A DNA stretch of 64,000 nucleotides from Parascedosporium putredinis. Taxonomy: Eukaryota; Ascomycota; Sordariomycetes; Microascales; Microascaceae. This document shows positions 24,637 to 35,547 of this stretch, one piece after another. Under the pieces are notes generated by a model. The model had not been told where the DNA came from, ran no database searches, and saw only the letters and a program-made list of their open reading frames with translations. Location: NCBI GenBank assembly GCA_949357655.1, contig CASHTG010000015.1, positions 3,720,001 through 3,784,000 on the forward strand. Direction: 5' to 3'. The position numbers and the translations under genes were made by a program. Position 1 is the stretch's first letter. Every line of letters starts with the position of its first letter.

Positions 24637-25199
24637 TCATGATAACCTTTTTTCTTTTTTGGAGGCTTCACGCGGATGGCGTAGATTGTGCACCTTTTTT
24701 CCCACTCCAGCTTGTTTCACTCACCCGAAGCAAACCTACCAAATGACAGATAGCATTACTCAGAAACGAAAATCATGGCATATCGGCTCTGTTTAATTCA
24801 GGCGTTTTAAAACATTTCATTTTTCTTCTTTTTCTCGTCCGGCGTGGCGTACAGGTTATTGCAGCTTGAGAAGACGATCACAGTTTGGGGCCATTCACCG
24901 ATTCATGTAGTTGTTCCATTCTTTTTTTCTTTTCTTAAGAAATTCTATTCACCATATTTAAATCTCTTATTTATCTCTACTTCTTGAACCTTTGCTTGAT
25001 TATCATTCTATTACATTGTCGTTGGTCACTTGAATCGTGAAATGCTGTCTCTCGATACCTGATATGACATGTCGAAAAGGGTAGTCGAGTGGTACCTGAG
25101 AGCTCGAGAATCAGTAGCTTATTCAAACAACGAAAATAGCCTCGCGTTTGAGACCTCCTTCATTCTCAACGACGTCAGCTCCAGACCACCAATTCCGAT
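24637..25199. other. Intergenic region between two rightward genes
   Basis: AT-rich 3' flank of the coiled-coil gene and upstream region of the flavoprotein gene. No coding or RNA feature was seen. Confidence 0.6.
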
Positions 25200-26668
25200 A
25201 TGCGACTCCCATTATTGACTGCTCGTTTACCATTGCTTGCCAGGAGTGCCAAACAGCCCCGTAGGGCCATTTCTACGACGTCCGCCCACCATGCCGACTT
25301 CGCCCACATAGTACGTAGAGCGTTATTTCCAACCCCTCAACTCAAGCCCTTGAGTTGAGAAGTGCTTAAGCTGCCTTTGCAATCCATCCCAAAACCTGTA
25401 GATCTGGTTAAGCCAATTGACTCTCCATGTTGCCTGATATCCGCTTGTGGCCTCTTAAACCCCCTTCCTTTGTTGAAGATACCTCATCCATCTGATGAAA
25501 TACCACACATCATTATCGCGAGAGTGGGGTGCACGCGCTTCAAACTGACAAAAAGCTCCAGGTCATTGGCGCCGGCGTCGTCGGCCTCGCGAGCGCCCGC
25601 TCGCTCGCGGCCCTCGGCCCCACGCTCCTCCTCGAGCGCCGCGCCATGCACGGGACCGAGACGTCGTCGCGAAACAGCGAGGTGATCCACGCGGGGCTCT
25701 ACTACGGGCGCGACAGCCTCAAGACGGCGCTGTGCATACGGGGCCGGCACCTCCTGTACGATTTTTGCGCAGAGCACGGCGTCGAGCACCGCAAGACGGG
25801 CAAGTGGATCGTGGCGCAGGACGAGACGCAGTTGCGGGCGCTCGAGGGCGTGGCGAGGCTCGCGGGCCAGCTGGACGTGCCGGTGCGCTGGGTGGGCGAG
25901 GCCGAGGTGGCGCGGGACGGGGAAGGCGTGCGCGCGGCGGCCGGGTGTTTGGAGAGCCCGGAGACGGGGATCGTGGATTCGCACGGGTTCATGACGGCGC
26001 TGCTGGGCTTGTTTGAGGAGGACGGGGGATCATGACGGTGAATTCCGAGGTCGTGGGCGTGGAAGCCCTCGGCGGCGGCGGCGGCTGGAGGGTGGACGTG
26101 AGGGACGTGGAAACGGGGACATCTCCAGCGTGACGGCCGACGCTGTCGTCAACGCCGCGGGGCTGGGCTGCGCCCGCGTGCACAACATGGTGGCGGCCCC
26201 GACCGCCGCATGACCCTCCACTTCGCCAAGGGCAACTACTTTTCCTACGGCGCGTCGCGGCCCCGCCTCTCGCGCCTCATTTACCCGGCCCCGCGCCCCG
26301 GTCACGCCGGGCTGGGCACCCACCTGACCCTCGACCTCGCCGGGCGCATCCGCTTCGGCCCCGACGTCGAGTGGGTCGACACCCCGGAGGACCTGTCCGT
26401 CAGCTCCGCCCGCCTCGCCCTCGCCATAGACGAGATCCGCGACTACCTCCCTGCCGTGGACCCCGACGCTCTCGCTCCCGACTACGCGGGTATTCGGCCC
26501 AAGCTGTCCCGCTCCGGCTCCGTCACCCACGGCACGGGGTTCCAAGACTTTATTGTGCGGGCTGAGGAGGGCCATGGTGGTTGGATTAGCTTGCTCGGCA
26601 TCGAGAGTCCCGGTCTGACGAGTAGCCTTGCCATCGCCGAGAGGGTGCGTCGCCTACTGCATGGATGA
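25200..26668 (+). CDS. FAD-dependent oxidoreductase, L-2-hydroxyglutarate dehydrogenase-like
   Basis: The family oxidises L-2-hydroxyglutarate to 2-oxoglutarate in mitochondria, using FAD. Exon 1 (25200-25310) encodes an Arg/Ser/Leu-rich start (MRLPLLTARLPLLARSAK) that looks like a mitochondrial targeting peptide. An intron of 251 bases (25311-25561) leads to the FAD-binding Rossmann motif VIGAGVVGLASARSLA, with GAGVVG at about residues 40-45. RNSEVIHAGLYY follows, a form of the family's conserved S-x-V-I-H-x-G-x-Y-Y motif. The C-terminal part has DYAGIRPKLS and GLLGIESPGLTSSLA-like sequence (here LLGIESPGLTSSLAIAERV), typical of the family. Three indels in G/C runs (26024-26028, 26115-26118, 26197-26200) each need one more base; the corrected product is 406 residues. 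GC content is higher than in neighbouring intergenic DNA. The exact substrate is inferred from family resemblance. Confidence 0.82.
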
Positions 26669-27678
26669 GCTGGAGATGGCAAGGGGAGGGGGCTGGTAGT
26701 TATGTGGACGGGAGAAGACGGTATCTTCATCTCCTTTCTTTCCCGTAGACCTTTTATTTTATCCGCAAAGCAAGCATCTAGCTAAAAAAAAAAAAAAAAT
26801 TTACGACACACATATAGGCCTCATCAATGGATAATGAATGTATTGATGTAGAATTGATAGGAAATGGGGAGGAAACCATGGGTTTCGAGCCCAATCCAAA
26901 CTGACGTATTTTGAAGATCAATGTACCAATCTGGGTAATAGCACCGAGTTGAGGAAAAGCCCGCCCTCTCACCTCCTCCATAGACAACTTAAGCCAGAAT
27001 CTTTTGTATGGTATTCTCCCAAAAACGAAGTCGAGGGCTTGTTTCTCTCTCAAAGCGTGACACTAGTGGTTCAAGAAGAGATAGACGAGAACAAAGGACG
27101 AATTGAGCCTCAGATAAGAGACTGGGGCCTTGCGCTCTCCTGAGTGTACGTGCAACAAAACAAAAATATCAACTCGAAACCTGCGGATGTCAAGAGAGCA
27201 CAGCACCTCTCTGGGCGAAGGGGGTTGACAACGAGCGGCGCGTAGTGCGTGAGTGAAGCGCTGGGCTTGCCGACACCCCAAATCGTAGCTATCAATGCTT
27301 TTCCTGCTTAAAAAAAGAAAACGAGTCCAAATCAAACGCCAATATCCCCAGTCACAGTCAGAGATGAAAACCGAAAACCAAAAGCCGGGTCGTTTTTTCT
27401 CATCTGTGGCTTTGGGGGAAAACAACCCTCCCCAAGAAAAAGTTAAGAGAGCAACAAGAAAAAGTCAAAAAATCAAAGACAGGTCCTGGCGCCTTGAACA
27501 CCCGAGATACAGAGATACCGGAGTTTCCATGATTGCGTTAAAAGCGCGGAGAAGTAAACAAGAATGTTACATAGAGGTTTCAAGGTGATGTGGGCGGAAA
27601 GAGGACTCGTAAAAGAGAAGGGAGGAGACAAGGAAACTAGGAGGAATACAAAAGGCCGCAAGAAGGTGGTGTTGGTTA
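26669..27678. other. Convergent 3' flanks
   Basis: The flavoprotein gene and the DUF2415 gene end towards each other here. A run of A's lies at about 26784-26799. Open frames are short and unrecognised. I see no gene. Confidence 0.6.
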
Positions 27679-30103
27679 TTAGCGGAGAGTGATGCTCGGC
27701 TGAAGCTTTCGGCCCATGATGTTAACGCGGTACTCGTAGATGCCGTTTTGAGCACCCACAAACCTGCAAGCTTGTTAGCATAGTTTCTCAAAAAAAAGAA
27801 AAAGAAAAGATAAACAAGGTTGCATCATGGAGTAGGGAAACATACAGCAGCCGCCCATCCTCGCTCCATGCTAGACCCGATGTGTTGTCGGGTTGGGGTG
27901 GCACCTGGTGAACCTCGCGGTCGTCGATACTACTACCCCTTCGCATGAGGTTGTCAAACTCCCTATCCGAAAGGAAAGCGACAAAGGGAGTGCGGTCACG
28001 CCTATTGTTATTGTTGGTGTTGTCATTGTCGTTGCGGATGGGATCAGAGGGGCTACCGTAGGCAAGGCTGTACAAAGCCTCTAGATCGTCGAAGCGATGG
28101 AGTCCCCAGTCACTGCGCCGCGACCGGTTGGATCGGGGAATGGGAGGGTCGCCCGGAGTAGTACTCGCCGCATTTTGAGCAGGCAGCCTTTGGGAGCTGC
28201 CGTTTGCCTCCTGGTCCCGCTCGGCTCGTGCGGCGGCTCGGTCAATGGTGCTGCCGAGGAAGAGGTCGATGGCCCTGCTGAGGCCGGGGCTGCTCTCTAG
28301 AGAGGGGGACTCGGTCCTAGATGATTCGCCTGGAGCCTGTGAGCGCCTCGCAGGGCGCTCGGCCCAGACGGAAACCCTGGTAGAGCCCAGTCGGGGGTAA
28401 CGTCAGAGTGCCTATTGGCGGGATCACCACCTCTCTGGGCAGCGCGCTGTTCGCGTCGTCGGCGCCCATCCTGGAGGGCTTCTAGGATCAAAGTTTCATC
28501 CGGCGTGAGGGGGAATCGTGACGTCCGGCTAGTGGAGAGTCGTAGCGGGGCCGATCGTCCCGGAGACGATCTGAGGTTGAGGCGGTAGTTGCAAAGCCGT
28601 TGGGAGAGCGGTCGTCTCGGTCGCTGCGTTGTCGAAGAAGCCGAGGGTCAATCGCATTTCCGTCAAAGATCCTAATTTGCTGGCCGCCGTCTTCCTTGTC
28701 GCCAATATCGATGTGCTGGCGATAGATGAATCCGTTTCGAATGTCGGCGATGCCCACCCTTGCACGGTCTTCAGTCCAGGCGAGTAAGTCATAAGGACCG
28801 GGAGAAAACGCCATGTCTCGGATGGCACCGACCAAGGTTTCCGGACGCGAGGACTGGAAGGAGGTGATGAACGGATTCTTGGCCCGATCTGTGAAGCCGG
28901 ATACGTCGAATATAGAGATGGTGCCGTATTGGGTCCCAACGGCTAGGTAAGCGCCCGAGTTGGAGAAGCAAGCAGCAAAACTGCCGCGGCTTTGTGAGAC
29001 ATCATTTCGTCGTTGGCTCTTGAGGAGGTAGGAATCGCGGTATTCCCACTTGTATTGCTTCTGACCACCCGAAGTTGACTCGATACGTTCGTGAACATAG
29101 AGGTAAGGGTCGTCGAGGATGGCGATGAGAAGACGGCCGTCTGGGGAAATAAGTGCTCGGTTGACGAAGTCGGGGTACGTCAGGGTATGGAGAGGGTCAA
29201 TTTTCTCGTTGTCTTCAAAATCATTTAGGCTTACGATAGCCACCGTCTTGTCGTTGTTGGCGAGAACGGCGACGGGTTCAGAGTGTGCGCCGTCCCAGGG
29301 CGGGTTGTCCACGGGCGGGAACCAAAGCGTGATACAGTTGACACGGTCTCGAACTAGCTTCATACTTTTCGCCATGAGAAGCTTGGACCGGCTAGCGGCT
29401 CGCTCTAGTAGAGAGGGCATAGATGACTCGCTCATTGGGTGATCAAGACTTAATGGAAGTCGCGCATCTGGGTCGAGGTCGAGCTGCATATCAAGATCCC
29501 CAGGCTCGTGACGTCGGTCGAGGCGAACGGCGGTGAACTCGCCGGTTTCTCCGCCGCAACACACCCAGCCATTTTTCGCAACTAGGCATCTGGGCGAAAA
29601 CGAGAGGATCCTGACGGTTTCGAGGTTATTGGTATCGGTGTCGAGCTTTAAGATGTGGTTGTTCTTCGTCCCACCGGGGAAGTATAAAATATTTCTACGT
29701 TCCACGCTGATGAGGGACCGTAGCTGCCAATGTCTAAGAGAGGGGGTTGTCTCGTAAGCAAACTCGCTCGTAGACCTGCAAGGCTGCTCAGGTGGAAGAG
29801 CAGATATCTTGGGGGTTTTGAGGCCGACTGTTGGCGGGGAAAATTGCGCGGGGACGAAAAGCAAGTGTGGAGGAAGTACAATTACAGCGATCGACACCGC
29901 GGGGGCGTGTGAAAGAATGAGAAGGGGATTGCGACATACTGGGAGCGCACGGGAATATGGTAATGTGTCTTCGACTGCTTCTGGACGAAAGCATCGGTCG
30001 GATAGAGACTAGAAAAGGGCTGTGGTTAGTGGCACAGCCAGAAAAAGAGAGGGCTAATGGCAAAGGGATGAAGCGCGTACGGTGCTTCGTCTCCACCGCC
30101 CAT
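27679..30103 (-). CDS. WD40-like protein with C-terminal DUF2415 motif
   Basis: A fungal protein of unknown function. Four exons: 30103-30081 (23 bases), 30008-29940 (69 bases), 29733-27846 and 27763-27679. The first two tiny exons encode MGGGDEAPLYPTDAFVQKQS and then HYHIPVRSQHWQLRSLI, which restores the expected N-terminus. The body has beta-propeller-like repeats such as LRSLISVERRNILYFPGG, CLVAKNGWVCCGGETGEF and ACFSNSGAYLAVGTQYGTIS. The C-terminal short motif GLAWSEDGRLLFVGAQNGIY, which spans the last intron, matches DUF2415. A branch-site TGCTAAC lies just before the last acceptor. Two indels break the frame: a C run at 28509-28513 and, less surely, a short G/C run near 28375. The corrected product is about 688 residues. 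Yeast and animal functions are not known to me. Confidence 0.82.
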
Positions 30104-32508
30104 GGTGTCGGTCACGATATGGGCGACGGTAAAGGATTCATGGGTGAAGTGGGTGGCAAAGGCAAGGCTGCCTAGGGCGAGGCGATGCGGAGACCGCCCC
30201 AAGAAGAAGCTGGTGATGGCGAGTGGGGGTGGAGTTCAATGATGGCGCGAGATATCAAGACGAGGAGCGGTGGGGCTTGGGATCGGTGTGGTAGGCGTGC
30301 GAATGAAGATAATTCCCGAGTAGCAATGCTGATGGGCGGAGGAGGGGATTTTAATCAGTCGGCGGGTTGGTGTTATGGTTGTTTGAAAGGCGAAGGTTTG
30401 AGATTGGGGAGGCGAGGGAGTTTGGCATGACGTTCATAGAGTCTAGAAATCGTTCCGGGGCCGGTGGATCTCATGTGTGGAAGGGACCATCCAGCCATCA
30501 AAGGTGGGACGGGGGTGCTCCTGATGGGGAAGGTACACTGGGCTTGTATCTATTTGCCCTTGCATTGGAGGTATTCCGTATTATTCCCTATCCATGGATC
30601 CATGAGTTATGGCGTGGCTTGCTTGGGCGGTTATGGGAGGCAGGCGCCGGATTTCATGGGACGATGCAGCGGCCAGTATAATTGACCCAAGCAGTCTGAT
30701 CCGCCGGCGAATGGATATCGCTGGCATTACTGGATGCCAGCTCTGCAGGGAAACTGAAATTTGAATTAGCAATTACCATTGACGGGAAAGCTGATAATAT
30801 TACAAGTGCCATGGATGATCTCTATCACTATGAACGTTCCTCCCAGGCAGACTCCCAGGCATACAGCCCAGAGAGAGGGCATTTTGAAGAACCAAGTTGA
30901 AATTCTTTGATCTCAACAAACGGTCTCATTAGGCCGTTGAAAGCGTCTACGCCAAGACCGCAATACCCTTAAACGCCCTCGTCTGATACATTGATCTCAT
31001 GAGAGCCCTGATTGTGTGGGTTCGGCAGTAGCACCAAACTTTGATGGGAGCCTCGAACCATATTGCTCCCCAGCACGAGAGTTTTTTTTTCATTTTTTTC
31101 CGTTTGATAAAGGAAAAGTAAAGATAAAAAGGAGAGCAGAGATATTGCAATAGCGAGGGGGTTTCTTCCGTTTTGCTTGCTTTTATTCGAAAAAGGGTAT
31201 TATGGAATCATGCCTGGCAGGCTCGCCCTTAGATGGTACTCCCCAGCATCCGTTTTATCTCATTGCCCAGATTGAGAACTATCTGCGGAGAGCAATTGAG
31301 CCTACATTCTTTGGTATATTGCTGGTATTCATCCTTTGTTCGATGGCTCTACCGAGGTAGAGATGGTTCTATTCTGGCTGCCTTGAAGCTTACCAAACCT
31401 GAAGCATCATGAAGTACAAATGCGTGCAGTGGATGAATAATGCAACCACTTGTACATCCGACTGATGTAAACTTCGTTTAGCTTCGCTCTCTCTCTTTTT
31501 TTTCGTTTCTTTTTCTTTCTTTTTCTTTTCCACTTTAACTTGTCCCATGCTCCCCAAGATTAGCTAAGGATAGCGCATCTTGTCCATGAGCCTATGGATT
31601 GGAGCTAAAACAAAAGAAAAACGAAGACCAAGCTAAACTTTTGATGAGCTCCAAGTTCTGGAACGGGCTCTGGTCGTATGCCCGAGCGAGAGGCGGCTCA
31701 GGATAGTGGATGGGTTGGGGAAAAGAAAAGAGCTTCGGAGACAACTCGGAGTCCACGATTACGCTGCAAAAAGTAAAGGAGGCAAAAGAAGAAAAAAAGT
31801 CTCAAGGCGTCGGCCAAACGGATAGGCTGGCTGAGAGGAAGGATGAGTGTGCGCGCCCTCCTCAACAGACATCCATGGATCTATGGATCTATTCAATCCA
31901 TTATCAGAACACTCCAGTCGGCGATATCAATAAGAGCTTCATGCTAGACTAGCTCCAGAGCTTCCGGAAAAGAGTCTGAATATTAATACCACCCAAATAA
32001 CAGGGTGATTTTCCCCGGCTGGTGATGCCGAGGACGTTTTCCTAGTCAAATTCAGATTCGCCTCACGAAAGGCCGAACGGGGTGGCGCGACAGGAGCTTC
32101 CTTGCTGCGACCGGGGTGCTTCTCTGGTTAGATGAGGCAATGAGCATCCTCGGAAAGGACCCACATGGCTCAGAAGTACCTCCTATGCTATCAGTGCAGG
32201 GCGAGTACTTCGAAAGGAGCCATATATCACGTGATTCTAATTCCGTCTGTTTCCATGGGCCGGATTTACCGACGCGAGTTTCTGCGAAGGAAGTTTTTTT
32301 TTTTCTGGCCTCTTATTAGTATTCACGTCACCTGAAAAATTTCTACTCCTTTTTTCTCTCTCCTTTCCCATCAACCCATCCATCCTCGCGATATCCTCCC
32401 CCATTATCCGCCGTGTAATACTAAAATACCTTTCTTCCTCCTGATACCCATTCATTAATTCTTTGTCGAGCTTCATCTTCTCATTCATTCTTGCACATCA
32501 CCTTCAAG
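30104..32508. other. Divergent upstream region of the DUF2415 gene and SSC1
   Basis: Two genes are transcribed away from this 2.4-kb interval. It has T/C-rich tracts (about 31488-31530) and a palindromic E-box near 32230. I found no perfect array of heat-shock elements upstream of SSC1, and no gene. Confidence 0.6.
32226..32235. promoter_or_regulatory. Palindromic E-box ATCACGTGAT upstream of SSC1
   Basis: A perfect ten-base palindrome with the CACGTG core lies about 275 bases before the SSC1 start codon. It fits the RTCACRTG consensus of the bHLH factor Cbf1 in yeasts. Whether a fungal bHLH factor binds here is inference. Confidence 0.35.
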
Positions 32509-33336
32509 ATGCTCGCTTCGCGTCTTACCCGGGCTGTAAGTTGTCACGTCTCGACTCCGACTCCAAGCTTCCTTCATCCAAATCGCTAACCTTTGAGCTT
32601 CATCAATAGCTGCCCCGAGCTTCCCCCATCACTACCCGCGCTGCTGGCGCTTTCAGGGCACCTCTCGCTGCGAGGTTCGCTCGATTCGAGTCTACCGATG
32701 CGAAGGTCCAGGGTCCCGTTATCGGTATCGATCTCGGTAAGTTGAATCCATCAAATTCTCCTCATCTCGCAACCATCATCGCCTTGTCCTGGATAGCAAT
32801 GGCTTTATCAAATCCTAGACAGTGAAATAGCTAACAGCATTGATTCGACAGGTACGACAAACTCTGCCGTCGCCTTCATGGAAGGTTCCATCCCCAAGAT
32901 CATCGCCAACTCTGAAGGTAAGCTTCAAATCCTAATGCCCGCCTCTCCTTGAGTCGCCCCTTGAATGGTATACTAATCAGATTGTCTTTCTCCCCTAATA
33001 GGTGCCCGTACTACTCCTTCCGTAGTCGCGTTCGCCGAGGATGGCGAGCGTCTCGTTGGTGGAGCCGCCAAGCGCCAGGCCGTCGTCAACCCAGAGAACA
33101 CCCTCTTCGCCACCAAGAGGTTAATCGGCAGAAAGTTCACTGATGTCGAGGTCCAGCGCGATATCAAGGAGGTCCCCTACAAGATTGTCCAGCACACCAA
33201 CGGCGACGCCTGGGTCGAGGCCCGTGGCAAGAAGTACTCTCCCTCTCAGATTGGTGGCTTTGTCCTCCAGAACATGAAGGAGACTGCCGACGCCTACCTC
33301 ACCCGTGATGTCAAGAACGCCGTCGTCACTGTCCCT

Positions 33337-33377
<41 letters not shown>

Positions 33378-34796
33378 TGGTCAGATTGCTGGTCTCAACG
33401 TTCTCCGTGTCGTCAACGAGCCTACTGCTGCTGCTCTTGCCTACGGTCTTGAGAAGGACGCTGACCGTGTTGTCGCCGTCTACGATCTCGGTGGTGGTAC
33501 CTTCGATATCTCCATCCTCGAGATTCAGAACGGTGTCTTCGAGGTCAAGTCTACCAATGGTGACACCCATCTCGGTGGTGAGGACTTCGATATCCACCTC
33601 GTCCGCAACTTCGTTCAGCAGTTCAAGAAGGAGTCTGGCATCGATCTGACCAACGACCGCATGGCCATCCAGCGTATCCGTGAGGCTGCCGAGCGTGCCA
33701 AGATTGCCCTCTCCTCCTCTGCTCAGACCGATGTCAACCTTCCCTTCCTTACCGCTGATGCCTCTGGCCCCAAGCACTTCTCCACCAAGTTCACCCGTGC
33801 TCAGCTCGAGAAGATCGTTGAGCCTTTGATCAACAAGACCGTTGAGCCCGTCCGCAAGGCCCTCAAGGATGCCGGCCTCCAGGCCAAGGACATTCAGGAG
33901 GTTATCCTCGTGGGTGGCATGACCCGTATGCCCAAGGTCAGCGAGACCGTCAAGTCCATCTTCGGCCGTGACCCCGCCAAGTCCGTCAACCCCGACGAGG
34001 CTGTTGCCATGGGTGCCGCCGTCCAGGGTGCCGTCCTTTCCGGCCAGGTCAACGATCTCCTCCTCCTTGATGTCACTCCTCTTTCTCTTGGTATCGAGAC
34101 TCTCGGTGGTGTCTTCACCCGTCTGATCAACCGCAACACCACCATCCCCACCAAGAAGTCTCAGGTCTTCTCCACTGCTGCCGACTTCCAGACCGCCGTC
34201 GAGATCAAGGTCTTCCAGGGTGAGCGTGAGCTTGTCAGGGACAACAAGATGCTCGGCAACTTCCAGCTTGTCGGCATCCCCCTGCCCACCGTGGTGTCCC
34301 CCAGATCGAGGTCACCTTTGACATCGATGCCGACTCCATTGTCCACGTCCACGCCAAGGACAAGTCCACCAACAAGGATCAGTCCATCACTATTGCCTCG
34401 GGCTCCGGTCTTTCCGACTCGGAGATTGAGCGCATGGTTGAGGAGTCTGAGAAGTTCGCCGAGCAGGACAAGGAGCGCAAGGCCTCCATTGAGGCTGCCA
34501 ACAAGGCTGACAGCGTCCTCAACGACACCGAGAAGGCCCTCAACGAGTACTCTGACAAGCTCGACAAGGCCGAGGCTGACACCATTCGCGAGAAGATTGC
34601 CGGTCTCCGCGAGTTCGTCTCCCAGAGCCAGGCTGGTGAGGGTACTGCCACCGCCGCCGAGCTCAAGGAGAAGACCGATGAGCTTCAGGTTGCCAGCTTG
34701 AACCTCTTCGACAAGATGCACAAGGCCAGGGCTGAGAACAACCAGCAGTCCTCCGAGCAGTCCTCCTCCTCCACCGAGGGCGAGAACAAGTCTTAA
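32509..34796 (+). CDS. SSC1: Mitochondrial Hsp70 chaperone
   Basis: This matrix chaperone pulls imported proteins through the TIM23 channel and folds them. Four exons: 32509-32535, 32610-32736, 32852-32917 and 33002-34796. The N-terminal presequence is rich in Arg, Ala and Ser (MLASRLTRALPRASPITTR). The ATPase signature IDLGTTNSAVAF lies at about residue 49, split by an intron after DLG. DLGGGTFDISIL and VILVGGMTRMPKVSE follow, then the peptide-binding domain and helical lid. The C-terminus is Gln/Ser-rich (NNQQSSEQSSSSTEGENKS). One C-run indel (34278-34282) must gain one base between FQLVGIP and the following PQIEVTFDIDAD. The corrected CDS is 2016 bases, 671 residues, the usual family length. 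Such a conserved essential gene is very unlikely to be truly broken. A palindromic E-box lies upstream. Confidence 0.98.
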
Positions 34797-35547
34797 ACGA
34801 CTGATGTGAAAGTTGCTTGAGCAACCCACAGTGTACAACCAAAACAAAAATCACGAATTGCCCACCTCAAGGGCACAATACGCTTCCCAAAAAAGCCTTG
34901 TTATAATACCTGGGGAAAACCATTTTCCATAGATCTCTTTTCTTATTCTCTTTGTTCCACCACCCATCTTGTTTTTGATTATCTGGACTGTACTCATATT
35001 TGCGCGTTTCCGCCTAGTCAAATCTCCTCCTGCTATTGCATGTATACTACCGAGTACTGTATTATACTGTACTACTCGAGAAGAGATGTGGCTGAGCGGC
35101 GGTTCTGGCAGTATTGGCGTTGGGGCATCAAAAACCTGTCATCCCTAGATGTCTCGGGGGATATCCTTTTACGATGGAGGCATGCGATAAGGAGGAAAAC
35201 CAAAACGCTTGTACATATAAGACACTGTCAATCTTTTTGACGAAATCAATAATATGAAATCGCCACTCCAAACAAGAAGGGGACGACTCTTTTTTTCTTT
35301 TTAGTTTTCATTGAATGCTTGGAACTGATCTTGTTTTCTTCAAACGACACACCCCAATGATATAGACATAGACTTGATCTTGACTCCAGTCAAGTTTTCT
35401 ACAGAACCAACATGGGGGCTTGTTGACCATGTCCGAGCAAGGCAGATGGTGGCGTCCGCTTCTTCCCGCTGCAATAATGTGAATGTACCGTGGGACGCAA
35501 ACGCCTCTCCGCCTTTCGAATGCTGAATGCTGCTTCTCTACTGCCGC
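34797..35547. other. Convergent 3' flanks of SSC1 and SRP68
   Basis: Short AT-rich region where two genes end towards each other. No coding or RNA feature was seen. Confidence 0.65.

Noticed and set aside
28488..29897. Met at 29897 as the start of the DUF2415 protein
   Set aside because: The upstream residues in that frame do not fit the family, whereas splicing to exons at 30103 and 30008 gives the expected N-terminus.
32509..34796. SSC1 as a pseudogene because of the frameshift at 34278-34282
   Set aside because: One added C gives a full-length, motif-perfect protein, and the gene is essential in fungi. Similar run errors affect nearly every gene here.
33121..34847. Long minus-strand frames opposite SSC1
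   Set aside because: Antisense shadows of a gene with strong codon bias; Leu/Gly/Val-rich with no conserved domain.
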